From Bugula neritina (Eukaryota; Bryozoa; Gymnolaemata; Cheilostomatida; Bugulidae), in NCBI GenBank assembly GCA_964035545.1, contig OZ037766.1, forward strand, positions 16,624,222 through 16,688,221: a DNA stretch of 64,000 bases. Reading direction: 5' to 3'. Made by a program: the position numbers and the translations under genes. This document shows positions 47,986 to 60,821 of this stretch, piece by piece (the stretch's first letter is position 1; each line of letters starts with the position of its first letter). The notes beneath the pieces were generated by a model that had not been told where the DNA came from, did no database searches, and saw nothing but the letters and a program-made list of their open reading frames with translations.

Positions 47986-48399
47986 GCGTAGGGCCACACA
48001 GTGCGTATTTTCGCAGATGAAAATTCGCACCACGAGTAGAAAAAGGTGTCCACTGTATGGAACACTGAGTCAGTGATATCGGAAAACTACTAGCTAATAA
48101 TATTTGCGTTTACCTTTACTGCTCGCCTTGTTTCTATGGCTACATGTGTGGAATAAATTAAGTTTTCCTTTTTAACTCGCACTCACTTTCAATAAAATGC
48201 AATTTAGTGGAATGTAGCACTAAATTAGGAAAAATAGGCTCGCTAAATAGCTATCAGCTAATTAGGTGATGATGACAGAAAATATTTGCACTTGTCGTTC
48301 AGAATGCTTAGCGAAAAGTGTGAGTATTTTTTCAACGTGTGACATTCGTGTACAGTGGACACCTTTTTCTACTTGTAGAGCAAACGTGTGGCTCTACGC
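47986..48399. mobile_element. Harbinger-like MITE, copy B (414 bp)
   Basis: Starts GCGTAGGGCCACAC and ends with GTGTGGCTCTACGC, flanked on both sides by TTA (47983-47985 and 48400-48402). Inside the tips is a second, perfect inverted repeat: GTAGAAAAAGGTGTCCACTG near 48036 and its complement near 48352-48372. Internal blocks shared with copy A (3998-4440) include CTAGCTAATA, TTTACTGCTCGCC, GGCTCGCTAAATA and TTGCACTTG...TTCAGAATG, so the two are one family. Confidence 0.85.
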
Positions 48400-48402
48400 T
48401 TA

Positions 48403-49464
48403 CAGGATGACTATGAGTATCAATCAGTATAAGTATCAGCATAACTATATAATAATAATTATTATATTAATATAATTGTAATAAATTTAATATATTAATT
48501 AAATAAATATAATATATTTTATATAAAACAAATTAAATTAGAAATAATTACCATAAAAGTATTAATTAGCAACATGATGGTTATAAATAATAATATATGA
48601 TTAAATAAGGCTGAACATCGAATTGTAAAGTTCTAGATAAATTGAAGTTTAAGACTAATACTAATGACAGAAGTACATTACTTAACCTGACAAAAACACT
48701 CTCATCTTTTATACAATGTATTTTGGTTTAAAATTCTTGCGGTGACTATTTATCTTATGTAACTGTTAAACCATAGTTTATATGCTTATATTTGTAATTA
48801 TTATGTAATGTGGTAATTCATGTTAACAGTTAACACATGTTATTTTCTGTTTTACTGGTGGTTAATTTATTATGGGCCTAAAGTTTGGTTAATTCTTGCA
48901 ATGCATTCGGATTATAAGTAAGTCATTGTGTAAAATATAAAGAAATCTGTCTAAATAAATTTTTGGACATAGGCCAATTCAACTGATCTTAGATCAATGA
49001 GATACTACTACAGCACTCAAGCTGTTAAAATTATGAGAAAAATACATGTGGCATAGCCATATGTGTCACAGGCTCTTACATCATTTTAGGTTATCTATAA
49101 GTGATAACTTTCAATCATGTTTGTTTACTTTATGGAGGCGTATCAAACTCTTATTTAATTATATGCGTGCTAAGGTTACCTTAGCTTTTTAAATGCCTGC
49201 CATGTTGATATATGATATACCAGCAAGTACTACAAAATATTTATATTTAAAATCTTCAATTTCTGAATTTACAACTCCTAATGTTTATCTTGATTGAATT
49301 TTATAAATATTGCAGATGTTGTAGCAGCTATAATGCTACTTTCTGCACTAATTGCATTATTGTTCATATTTTTAGTTAGTTATAGGCAAATACATAATGC
49401 ATCATGTTACTACAACAACTTTGTCTATAATGTTTAGGTTGAAGCTTTAGATTCAGCCGTGAAA
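48403..49464. other. Upstream region of the phospholipase B-like gene
   Basis: Very AT-rich at 48440-48600, otherwise featureless. Probably contains the promoter of the gene that starts at 49465. No motif assigned. Confidence 0.4.
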
Positions 49465-52400
49465 ATGCAATTGCTATGCTTCTTAGCTGTTATCTCTTGG
49501 ATATCGGCTGCTCCAGACTTTGACCACAAATTCAAAGGTAGACCATTTATTACAGGCTATCTGGTATTTTTAAGTGATGCCAAAATCATGACACCTATAC
49601 TTAGCAAATTATATATTATCATTTCCCTCAGTGGTTATTTAATCGCCACTCAATAGTTTTTATTTGTTGTTTGATTGTTATTGTTTCATTGTTTGTTGTG
49701 TATGTGATCAACTTATGCAACACAATTGTTATGTCTTATTACTTTTATATATAACTGACAATATTTATTTTATTTCCAGAGAAACCATTGCAAACCAATG
49801 CTACTATATATATCCAGAAGAATGGGTCATTAGTGTACACTCCAGATGTTGTTGATGCTAAAGGCTTGGCATATGCAGTATTTCAAGATGGCCTTCTATC
49901 AAGTGGGTGGGGGGTGTTTGATGTGAAATCTGGGTACTCGTCTAGCGGCCAATCAGATCAAGATGTTATGTTTGCTGCAGGATTTCTTGAAGGAGCTTTA
50001 ACTTACAAGTAGGAAATGCTTTTAAGTATTGCTTTACTCAGTGTTACAGCTTTTTGCATCATGTTATTATAAATTGTCAGTAAGTTCGTGCATTTGACAT
50101 TCAAATAATTTGTTCGTTCTAAATTGATTTTGTTATTTGTTTTTATGATATCGAAGTATGAAAAGTAACTCTTAAGTTGCGTTTATACCTTTGCTGAAAA
50201 AGTACCGAGTTTCAGTTAATGATGCTTGTCCGGGGTACCCCTTTACAGTCAAACTGAAAATCGTTGAAATCATGTTGATGCGGAAGCTTACTTTTTAAAA
50301 ATGAAATCTGACTCGCCTAATCCCTATTTGATGCTCTTTGTAAACGTCGTGAATTAGTGAAGTGAAGTTGACAGCATAAAACGATAATAGAGGAGTTTCA
50401 GACATCCCTCTAGAGTGGTTTGTATTTTAAAGTTGTCTTCCCCTACAGGTATTGGGGGCAGTCTCGATGATATATAGAAGGCCCATAAAATCAGTAGAAA
50501 TGTAAGGTTTGAGTGAAGACTATTACTAGTGTATGTTTCATTTTTTCTGAGATTAATATTTTGGCATAAGCACACATATGAGCAGTTTCAGAATTTTTTT
50601 AAAAAAATTTGTTATTGATAACTTTCAGAAAAAGAAAACTTCAAAGCATATTTGTGGTTTTGGTTATTGAGCAAATCTGAAGCTGGCAGCTGTCATATCA
50701 TCATTTGTTTTGCTGACTGTAACCAGTCTGTTTAGAGCTGCTAACCTTTCAACTCTTAGGACAATATTAACATGCTCCTACGCTATATAGCTGCACTAGT
50801 GGGCTCTGTTTTACTGAACTCCAAATGCTCCAAATTATGGGTTAGAACACATGCCTGCACATGCCACATAAAGGCACTGGCTCATTTGTATTAACAAATT
50901 GGCTAAAGCATGTTCAAGTAACATGAAACACTCAAAATATTAATAAGTCAAACTAGAGTTAGTCAACTGTGTGATGTTTTTTGGCCGATTTATATGTGCT
51001 GTTTAATCAGCTTATTATGTAATGATGTAATCCTATATAATGTTATTCAAGTTAGACAGCTAAAGTTAGACAGTTCTCATTGTGCACTTTCTTGAACAAG
51101 CAGTTATGTAATATAGAGAGACAGCTAGTCAACAGAGAGCTTCAAGCAAACAAAATTCTTGCAACAAGGTTGATTGGATACGCAACAACGGCTGTTATTC
51201 TCACAGCAGGATGCATTGTATAAGAGATAGCCTGATGTTCACGTAGTTTACATACAGTGACATACCACTGACAACTATTAGAAACCACAGAAAAGATATA
51301 AAGGAGAGAATGCTGGCACAAAAGAAGTATAGCAATGTGAGCAAATATATGGCTGAAAACTGACCTAGAGATAAATAAGTACAAAATGTACATAATATAA
51401 CTAAATCAGCAAAGCCAAATGATTTGATATAAAAAGTATTATCTGGGAATTGTGGGAAATTTAGTAGCATTATTAAAAACTTTACCTTTGAGCAAGATCC
51501 CTATGGAGTAAAGCCAATCTTAATTTCATTAGTGTCATAGGAATGCAGTCATTATGACATAGTGCGGTCTTTCTATACTTCACAGCTGTTACGAAATGTA
51601 CATTTTTAACTCTTCTTTTGGAAACAAGCCAAGTTGCTCTAGCTGAAAATTGCTTGTTTTTTTGATAATTTTTTTTCTGCAATGCAGCAGTATATTTACA
51701 AAGCTCCAAAAACATTTCTGTATTAGGAATGTTAGTATAAAATTTGCACATTCTATCTGTTTTTAGAAGTTGTTTGTATATAGGAAAAAGTAGCTTCGCT
51801 AAATGTTTGGCTGCTTTCTTTAGCTCTATGAGCTTGACAAAATATTTGCCTTTTAGAAGCCTTAGTTCTTTTTCAGCTTTCATCAACCTTAATGGCAAAG
51901 CGTTTACAGCATCATCATTCTCATTCAAGCTTCCAATAGACAATTGCTTATTTTTATCCTGCTTAGGTTGAGATTTTTTAGCCCTAGCATACTCAGAGAC
52001 ATCAAATATTTGCGATTCTTCTGTTAATTCGCAATCCAACACACTTTTTGTTTGGCAAGTTGAGATTAAGGTAACAGAGGTATTGGGCAATTCTGTACTA
52101 CTAGCCATTGTTGATGTTCTAGTGGCACGTTTAATGGAGTGAGTATTATAAAGAGCATAGCCTAATTCCAATGTAGGATTTGGGTGACTCTCTGTTGGCA
52201 TATTGTCAACAAAATGTTTACCGCAGATTACTGACTCATCATTAGGCTGCCAAGGAGTTTTATCTGTTTTGCTCATTTGTCTGTTGATTAATTTAGACCA
52301 TATCCTTTTGTTCTTTTCATCTTCCGGGAACTTGAAATGCTTGAAGGGTAGACATCCACATTTTCCTTAAAGTGGAATAAAACAAGATATATGTATGATA

Positions 52401-52574
52401 TAATATTACACTGTAGAGCATATTATGTTGTACATAGAAGATAACATATTGCAGAACACAATATACCCATACTGCAAAGCATCAGAGTTGATAAGTAAGT
52501 AACTAAACAAAATTGTATAACTGTGTGTGTGCACTCGAGTATACACACACACACACATATATATATATCTATAC

Positions 52575-52630
<56 letters not shown>

Positions 52631-52641
52631 GTCCACAGATT

Positions 52642-52707
<66 letters not shown>

Positions 52708-55700
52708 TACATACACATACAAGTGCACACAGAAATTTACCTCATTAAACACAAAGCCTTATTGTTACATCTACTTGTTATTAATGTAATATATTTATTA
52801 TCAACCAAGCATGTCTACACTTACATTGCATGATATTCTACTAAAGGATTATATGCCAGCTGAACATACTTGTAACAAAACTAGTTAAGTTCGTTTCCAT
52901 AATCAAATATGAATAAAATAATGATTTATTTACCTTTGAGTCTATGATGAACTGAACAAAGCTCTTTTTTGGACTGTAGTAGCTTTTTTTAATTGTTTGT
53001 ACATAGGTATGCAGAGCAAGCACGGTTAGGCATTGCTGTTTGATACTATACCAACTGAACAAGTTTTTACAAATTCCTAAAGTATGGGCAGCTGGACTGG
53101 TGCCACATTACATCAGAATTAAACTTTGACCTGTTTGCTAATGTGTACAATGGAAGTGTGTTGGGTTAATTGCATTGCACTGCTGAATGAACTTTGACCT
53201 AGTTAACTAAGCCACTGTAAAATGGCATACCATAACAAACACAAACTAGCTTGCAAAAATAATTATTTATTGAAAATACACTGTGAAAATTATTTTACAG
53301 ACTTAATTTAAATGTTGAATTGTGGGACATTTCCATAATATTCATCTCAGGAAAAAAAAACTATTCTGAAATTTATATGCTTCTTTTTACTGTTCTCTAA
53401 ATATTTTCATTGTCTTGCAGGCATGCCATGGAAACATATGCTTATAAAGCATATATATAGTTATACAGTGTTTGAAATTTTTAGATAAGATATTGTTTAA
53501 AATTACAAGTTTAATCTATCTGTTTCAATACATATCTTTATTTTTGATAGAAATATTTGATATTAGAGTGGCTTAGTTATTTTCATAGTATAGGTGTTGT
53601 AAGTAGTGAACATGTTAATACAAATGAGCCAGTGCCTTTATGTGGCATGTGCAGGCATGTGTTCCAACCCATAATTTGGAGCATTTGGAGTTCAGTAAGA
53701 CAGAGCCCACTAGTGCAGCTATATAGCGTAAGAGCATGTTATTATTGTCCTAAGAGTTGAAAGGTTATAGCAGCTCTAAACAGGCTGGTTACAGCCAGCA
53801 AAACAAATGATGATATGACAGCTGCCAGCTTCAGATTTGCTCAATAACCAAAACCACAAATATGCTTTGAAGTTTTCTTTTTCTGAAAGTTATCAATAAC
53901 AAAATTTTTTAAAAAAATTCTGAAACTGCTCATATGTGTGCTTATGCCAAAATATTAATCTCAGAAAAAATGAAACATACACTAGTAATAGTCTTCACTC
54001 AAACCTTACATTTCTACTGATTTTATGGGCCTTCTATATATCATCGAGACTGCCCCCAATACCTGTAGGGGAAGACAACTTTAAAATACAAACCACTCTA
54101 GAGGGATGTCTGAAACTCCTCTATTGGGAAGGTGTAGGCGGTATAATTATTAACATATAAGTACGTCATCTAATCGCCAAAGTCATAACTAAATAACGAT
54201 GTTTACAAGGAAGGAGTTATTACTCCTTTTGAGTATTATTCTGAAATTGGCCGATTAAATTATCACAATACAAAAATTTTTACGAGTGGCTTTTACAATG
54301 CAATGCAACTCGGAGAAATTTGAATTTGAATTGAATTTCTGACTGAAAATCGTGAAGGTATAAACACAACTTCATGCTAAGATAACTACTTCTCCCAAAT
54401 CACAGGTTTTCTTTAACTTCCCTTTGAATGAATTTGTTGTTTATTTTTAGTTTATATATTATTACGGTATAGCCTTATTTTAGGCACATTTACAACCAAT
54501 ATAACAATATAAAGGGAACATTTCTAAATGGCTATGGTGAAGATGTAATTGCTAAACTTAAAACCTTTCTGAACACCCAGCAAGCATGGATGGAGAAGGA
54601 AGTATTTCTTAACAAAGAAAATGCATTATGGAGGAATGCAGGGTTGATATTCAGCCAATACTCCGGTCTAGTGCAAGGTTACAGCTATGCAGCTCCTAAA
54701 GAAATGGTAAACTACTCATTTTTCTAGCCGTGGTAGGGTTTTACTTTGACACGCTGTTTTTAACTGTCTTTGCATAATTGGTTTGAGCTGTAAATATTTG
54801 TATCATAACTTGGGCACGGTTATAATATATATAATATATATATTCTGTGCATTGCGATCAGAAAAGTAATCATTTGTTCAGACAATCTTTGTTGTTGTCA
54901 GACCCAAGTTTTGAGTTGATAACACTCTTATTTACAATATGTTGTCTCGTAATGAATCTGTAAGCATACTGCTGTGTAGGCTATATAGTTAGTTATTGTA
55001 TCTGCATATGTTTACTAAGATGTAGTTTTGCTGTTTTAGGCACTTGATAATTTTGCTTTTCAACTTTTGAATGGTGCTGGGGATTTAATAGATCTCATAC
55101 ATGTAGTGAGTAGAGAAAGTCGGCCTGACTTCTCTAAAATGACCAAAGATGAGCTCAAAGCTTATGTGCAGAAAAATAGCCACTGCTCGGCTATGATTAA
55201 GGTAAGTGTGCTCAGTGCTCAACAACCCTTTCAATTTCCTCATTACGGAGCTTTGTCTTATACAGCTGAGTTAAATTGGTGATTACACCTCTCTGTATTT
55301 GTAAGAATGGTTTGGCCATTTGCATTACATCTTTGTAGTTTCATTCACAATAAGCAATTTATTGAGAGATATTTTTCTAATAACTTGCAATCGAAAATAC
55401 AGTAAATTTAGAGCTCTTATATGCACTGCATATGCATAGATTACATTCACAAAAGACATAAATAAAGACCGTAATGAGAAAATTGCACCACTATAATTGA
55501 TGCTGCAAATATGTGCATGTAAATATGCAATTCTGGAACAGCGTGCAAGCATTGAAAAAGTGTTCATTTTGGTTATCCCTGGCCTACACAATACATAATA
55601 AAGCTCTGTGGTCAGCAAAAAATAAAGGTGAAGGCATTAAACATGAGATATGAAGCTATTAACAACCTGAAATATATTTTTCTGTCACAATAACAAATAT

Positions 55701-58700
55701 TTGAGCCAATCTTTAATTATTTGCAAGAAGTCTATGTTGACAATTTTTTTACTTATAAAAGTTCATAAAGGAATTTTATGTAAAATTGTAGCATTTTGTA
55801 CGTAAAACTCAACTATTATTGATTGTATGTGACCCCAGGTGATCCTTGGGTTCGGCAAAATTTAAATAAATACTAGGCTTCTACTCTGATTTTTGTATTA
55901 AAAAGTATTGCCCAATTTGATTTCTGCTACATCGTTTAAATTGTTAGGAAAGAACTTATTGTTTCATATAGTCTAATGGTCACCGTTTTTGTGTAAATAT
56001 AAAATCTGCTTATTTTGTCAATCGCCCTTATTGTTAGTTCCTTTCTAAAATTATGTTCGAATTATTTTTTTGCTAATTTTTTAGGTTCTTGGTGCATACG
56101 AGAATATTTTCTTCTCTCACTCCAGTTGGTTTGTGTATCAGGCTACTAATCGGATATTTAAGTACTACAGTTTCAATATTGAAGAGTTGGCTTCAAAGGA
56201 AATTTCATTTTCTAGCTATCCAGGTTTGTAGAAACAACTTTTTACTCGAAATGATAATTTGTAAATGAACGAAGGGAAATGCATTTGTAAAAATCTTCTT
56301 CACCATCACCTTTTTATATCATTAAAAATATTGAAACCTACTAATTCTAGCTAGTATAAATATTAGCACTCAGCGATAATTTACCGATTGAGGGGTAAAA
56401 ACATGGTATCATATTTCATGTATATGTTAAATAGTTAAAATAGTTTAAATGACGCTCTCGATCTCCTATAGCGTGGAGTTGATTGTTGTGGTGCACTTAC
56501 ATATATAGTACTAGGTGGATTTAGAAAGTCCTGAGTTTCCTAGTAATATAAAGAGTGCTCGGTAGCAGACAACTAAGTTTTTTTTCCTTTCAAATGCTTA
56601 CAATAAAAAGTTTTTGCTACTAGAATAGTAGTTAAAGTTTAGCTTGCCCATAAATTTTTCTTTCAAGTATGAAAAAAACACTAACTAGATGCGCCCAGAT
56701 CCTAGACTAGTGGACTCAACAAGAAATGCCAAAGCAATATTGGCTGAAAATCAGTTTACCAAATACACCTAAAATTCTAGTCAACTTAACTAAATCTGTA
56801 AAATTATTTATTTTTATATGAATTCAGTAAAATTTTAGCGGAGTGAAATGCCTTATTTTTTACAAAGCCTTTATAAAGTTAATCCTCATTCCAAAAAGAC
56901 ATTCTACCTAGTCTATAAGTATATTAATCTATTTGTGATTCTACAAATGACTAGAATGTTCAAATCACTTTATGTTGAGTAATGAGTAATTATATAAACA
57001 TAGCTCCAAGTTAAGGCAAATTATTTCTTAGCAATTACGTTTTTTTAAAGTGTGTGTAACTAGAAATATTTGCTCCTACGCCACTCATTAAAGTAAGAAA
57101 ATCATGTCAATTTTTTCAGGTTTTCTAGAATCTCTTGATGATTTCTATTTGATGAGCAATGGACTGATTATGTTGCAAACAACAAACAACGTGTTCAATT
57201 ATGACTTATATGATTTGGTAACACCTCAGTCTTTGCCTGCCTGGGTGAGAGTCAGAGTAGCCAATCAGAAATCAAACACCGCCAAAGAATGGGGTAGTTG
57301 GCTTGCACAGTATAATTCAGGTCAGTGAAGCCATTTTTCGTTGAAACCCAACATGGCTTGGCAATATTGAGATTAGTTTTTAGATTCTTGTATAAACCTA
57401 TTTAATATTGTGTCATCACATGTATCAAGGAATCTTTTTACAATGAGCTGATATACCAATAACATTGTACACCTATCAAGCTATTGAAACAAAAAAATTA
57501 GACACGAGTGGTAAACATGAATGGTATACATGAGTGGTAAACATGAATAGTATACATGAGTGGTATACATGAATGTGTGATAAAATAAACTTTTAGGACC
57601 CAAAATGTATTTGCTCTAAGTTAATTTCCTAGTTTCATGCAACTAGGTTCTTTAAGGTTTTAAAAATAATTGGGATCCTAAATTATATGATATTTTAAAG
57701 AGACTAACTTATTTCTATTTGGTTGAACTTTAGCGCTAAGTTTTATACTGTGGTTTTAATGAATTCCTTCCAGTTAAGTAAAAATGGTTAACTCCCAGCT
57801 TTGTTAATTAGAACTTAGTGTTCCACTTGAGTTTGAAAAACATTCTCAACCTAATCTGCTCCAGAATAATCTAATACTGATACTTTACTCATTCTATGTT
57901 CCGTAGTCTTTCCGTGACAACAAACATACTTCGTTAAGCACATTTTTGTTCTAGGAAAGTTTTCCGTAAATACTCACATTATGGTGCTCTTTTAATATCA
58001 CAGCTGCCTAATGTTTCAAATTTTCTTATATGTCTGTTCAAAATAAGGAAGACCGATAATCGATAGAATATTAGAGGGTCTATGAAAATTTGTGCTACAT
58101 TGAGTTGTTTGATTTTTACTGCATGTCTTTGAAAAAATACTGTTATTCCAAGCAAAACTTAGAGTGTCATATTTATAGTTGTTGCAATCGCATGTTTTTA
58201 GAAGCCCGATATTATTCATATATAATTTATGTTATAAACTTGCATATTTGTAAGATTAGCCAACAATTAACACTGTCCTAATAGCTGCTACTCAGAACTA
58301 GTTATTAAAGTCTTTAGTTTTCAATTCCTTGTATGTTTTGTGCTTCAGGGACATACAACAACCAGTACATGGTTCTAGATTTGAATAAAGTGGTGCTAAA
58401 CAAAGCCATATATGATGATGCTTTGTATATTACTGAACAGATCCCAGGCTATGTCAAATTTGGAGACGCTACTGAGAAACTCAGACTAGGTTGGTGACCT
58501 ATATCCGATACTTTGTTGCTTATTGGTTAATAATATTAAACATTGAGTTATGGAATATCAAGGAAAATCACTAATCTTGCGGTTCTGTGCACAGGTTACT
58601 GGCCATCTTATAACGTCCCATTTTTTGAGGAGGTGTACAATCGTAGTGGCTATCCAGCTATAGTAGAGTCTAAGGGTTTAGATTTCTCATATCAGTTGGC

Positions 58701-60460
58701 ACCAAGAGCCAAGATATTTAGACGGGATGCAGCAAAGGTGGTTGATATGGATACCATGAAGCACATTATGAGATATAACGGTAGGTAAAAAGGTTTTTTA
58801 TATATATAATCAGATTTTATTTAGTATGAAAGTTAAATTATAAAGAAATAGTTTGATTTTAGAATTATACGCATCAAGTGTTATAAATTTACTCTCCTCA
58901 GCTGACATAGAAGGACTCACCAGAAACTGTGTAAATTTAAGGCCAAATTGTCTAAAGACAGCTAATATTAATGAGTTGTTAATAATTTATCTGAGTAAAC
59001 ATATTCGACTGTGGCCGACATAAAAAATTCTCATCATCATCAAACAAATAACATTGTCTTATCAAACTTTAACTATTTAAAACGTGATAAAAAGTTTCTA
59101 CTTCAAGTTTTAACAAGTCAATAATGTTTTTGGAGTCTCGTTGCTCTTTCAAGGATTTGGTAATTTTTTTGTGTTGCCATCAGATGCTAGGTTATATGAA
59201 AAGGTCACCTATTGCTGAACTGATTTCATAGTTCACTACCAGTCTTTGTGGTGATTTTGTTTAGACTACAAGGTTGACCCTTATTCTGAGAAAAATGCCT
59301 GCGACACCATTTGCTGCCGTGGTGATTTGCTAGTAAATGGAACCAGGCCTGACGGTTGCTATGACACCAAGGTAAATACACTTACTGATTATAAAAAAAT
59401 GGTGTAACATTTATTTTGAAATTAGTAGTTGAAAATTCCCTGACACACTTCACTTATGCAGTACTAAAATATTCTTATATATGTTAGTTTTCATTTGCAT
59501 ACTGTTTTAAGATTGGATGCCTAAACAATTTTGTTTTATAATGAATTTTGTACGAGTGTGTACTGAAATGATTTGGGATTTCTGATCGCCTGGAAATGAA
59601 GTCTTTAAACTTTCAAGCCATCTCAGTGATTATGCTGTGCAGTGCAGCAGCTAACAATAGGATGCAATGAAAGTTAACCATAATTGGTATAAGCTTTATA
59701 GCACTGGTAAAGTCAAAGCCTACCGAAAATTTTATTTCCAGGCGATCAGAAATCCCAGATCATTTCAGTACACACTCGCACAAAATTCATTATAAAACAA
59801 AATAGTTCAGGCATCCAACCTTAAAACAGTATGCAAATGAAAATTAACATATATAAGAATATTTTAGTTCTGCTTAAGTGAAGTGTGTCAAGGATTCTTT
59901 AAGAATTTTGCATCAAGCTCTAGCTGTATTGTGCTACTCTGGCTTTGAACATGTCATGCTTGAGTTTAGTCTTGGGTTGTGAACGGGCTTTCTTGTGTAC
60001 ATCAAGTTCAATGTATCAGTATTTTTTAGTAACGTATCATGGAGCTACTGTTCTTGTAAAGTTATTTTTACTTCAGTTTACGTATGAAAATTAACTGCTT
60101 CATTTTATTTTAATCTTTGACACATGTAACTTGTAAGTATGTCATAAGCTGCTTTTGCAGAAGTAATCCTTCCAAAGTTGAAGTTGTTTTCTTTATAAGC
60201 ACTTGTAACTTTTTGCCACAAAACTTGAAGTTATACAAGCTGTAAAATAATTGTGGTGCAAAATAACTATTTTATCATAAACTGCTTTGTAGGTTGCAGA
60301 TCTAAAAATGGCAGCTGATCGAACAGCCTGGGTCATTAATGGACCTTCAACTTCTAGCTCTCTCCCACCATTCACTTGGTCCCAGTTTCCAAATTCTACT
60401 CATGCTGGTTTGCCAGACACTTATGATTTTGACTTTGTTTTAATGAAACCTTTGTTATAA
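49465..60460 (+). CDS. PLBD: Phospholipase B-like (LAMA-like) lysosomal hydrolase, 10 exons, 542 aa
   Basis: Exons: 49465-49537, 49780-50008, 54484-54706, 55040-55201, 56085-56223, 57120-57320, 58349-58489, 58595-58780, 59265-59371, 60293-60460. Sum 1629 nt, phases consistent. Residues 1-18 ([18 protein letters not shown]) form a signal peptide. The predicted nucleophile is C224 in NSHCSAMIK, where the N-terminal-nucleophile hydrolase family cuts itself into two chains. Other family blocks: [20 protein letters not shown], the [11 protein letters not shown] block, [43 protein letters not shown] with GGCYDTK-like ending, and [11 protein letters not shown]. Members remove acyl chains from phospholipids in lysosomes or are secreted. 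Human PLBD1 is 553 aa and PLBD2 589 aa. The second intron (4.5 kb) holds a transposon. Confidence 0.95.
50386..50896 (+). repeat. Left arm of the 0.5-kb inverted repeat
   Basis: Reverse complement of 53613-54125 with only scattered differences. Both arms give the same 60-residue chance frame (beginning [12 protein letters not shown]) on opposite strands. Confidence 0.93.
51486..52365 (-). CDS. THAP-domain/HTH transposase fragment (one long exon)
   Basis: An open exon runs from a candidate acceptor (TTTAAG before 52365) to a donor (CAAAG|GTAAAG at 51486/51485). It starts inside a THAP zinc-binding domain ([24 protein letters not shown], then VICGKHF carrying the C-x2-H pair). A Lys-rich probable coiled coil follows (about 52276 minus 130-170 codons), then [20 protein letters not shown]. 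That last block resembles the helix-turn-helix found before DDE_Tnp_4-type transposase domains, as does the closing [16 protein letters not shown]. No DDE catalytic domain was found downstream and the first THAP exon is not identified, so this is a partial transposase or a captured DNA-binding module. Confidence 0.6.
52555..52715. repeat. (AT)n microsatellite with CA/GT ends
   Basis: Two long AT runs (about 52575-52630 and 52645-52693) separated by a short unique spacer and bordered by ACACACAC. Self-complementary. All YIYIYI-type frames over it are artefacts. Confidence 0.95.
53613..54125 (-). repeat. Right arm of the 0.5-kb inverted repeat
   Basis: Inverted partner of 50386-50896. Confidence 0.93.
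57506..57575. repeat. 13-bp tandem repeat (about 5.4 copies) in intron 6 of the phospholipase gene
   Basis: Units of GARTGGTAWACAT follow each other with few changes. Confidence 0.9.
59437..59894. mobile_element. Foldback element in intron 9 of the phospholipase gene
   Basis: Arms of about 164 bp (59437-59600 and 59731-59894) are near-perfect reverse complements around a 130-bp loop. The inner ends are TCTGATCGCCTGGAAAT and its complement; the outer ends are TCCCTGACACACTTCACTT and its complement with one change. No coding content and no clear target duplication. A MITE-like or foldback element is likely; it could form a long hairpin in the pre-mRNA. Confidence 0.8.
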
Positions 60461-60821
60461 AACTACTGGTTTACAATTGTGAATTCAATATAAATATAAA
60501 TGTTATTTTATTTTGCTCAAACTTTCTATAACTAGTCTTGTGTGATTAATGTGTTGATTCTTGTGATGAACCACGGGTTGATTTGTAATGTCTCATTTAT
60601 ACTGTTTTGATATTGAATCTTGTACCACCAGATAGGATTTTTCTTGATTTTTAGAAACCTTTTATTTTAGAACAGCTGCAATATCTTTGATCATTCAAAA
60701 AGAGCATTTACTATCATATGCAAACTATTTCTCAAACAAAAGAATAATATACTCGCTGTGAAAATTTTACATTATTTATAAAAGGACAATTTCAACTATG
60801 TACAATGGAAAATAAAATTTA
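60461..60821. other. Convergent 3' ends of the phospholipase gene and RBM42
   Basis: 361 bp of AT-rich sequence shared by two convergent 3' UTRs; no other feature seen. Confidence 0.5.

Larger units (their letters stand above)
50176..54370. mobile_element. THAP-transposase DNA transposon nested in intron 2 of the phospholipase gene
   Basis: The outer tips are a 16-bp inverted repeat with one mismatch (GTTGCGTTTATACCTT at 50175-50192; AAGGTATAAACACAAC at 54355-54370). They are bordered by TTAA on the left (50172-50175) and TTCA on the right, possibly an eroded TTAA target duplication. Inside are two inverted arms of about 0.5 kb (50386-50896 and 53613-54125), then a minus-strand THAP/HTH frame and a long (AT)n block. 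Exact ends are inferred; the arms are certain. Confidence 0.6.

Noticed and set aside
52406-52833. Several overlapping open frames of about 90-110 codons on both strands
   Set aside because: They are translations of the (AT)n/(CA)n microsatellite (YIYIYI and THTHT runs).
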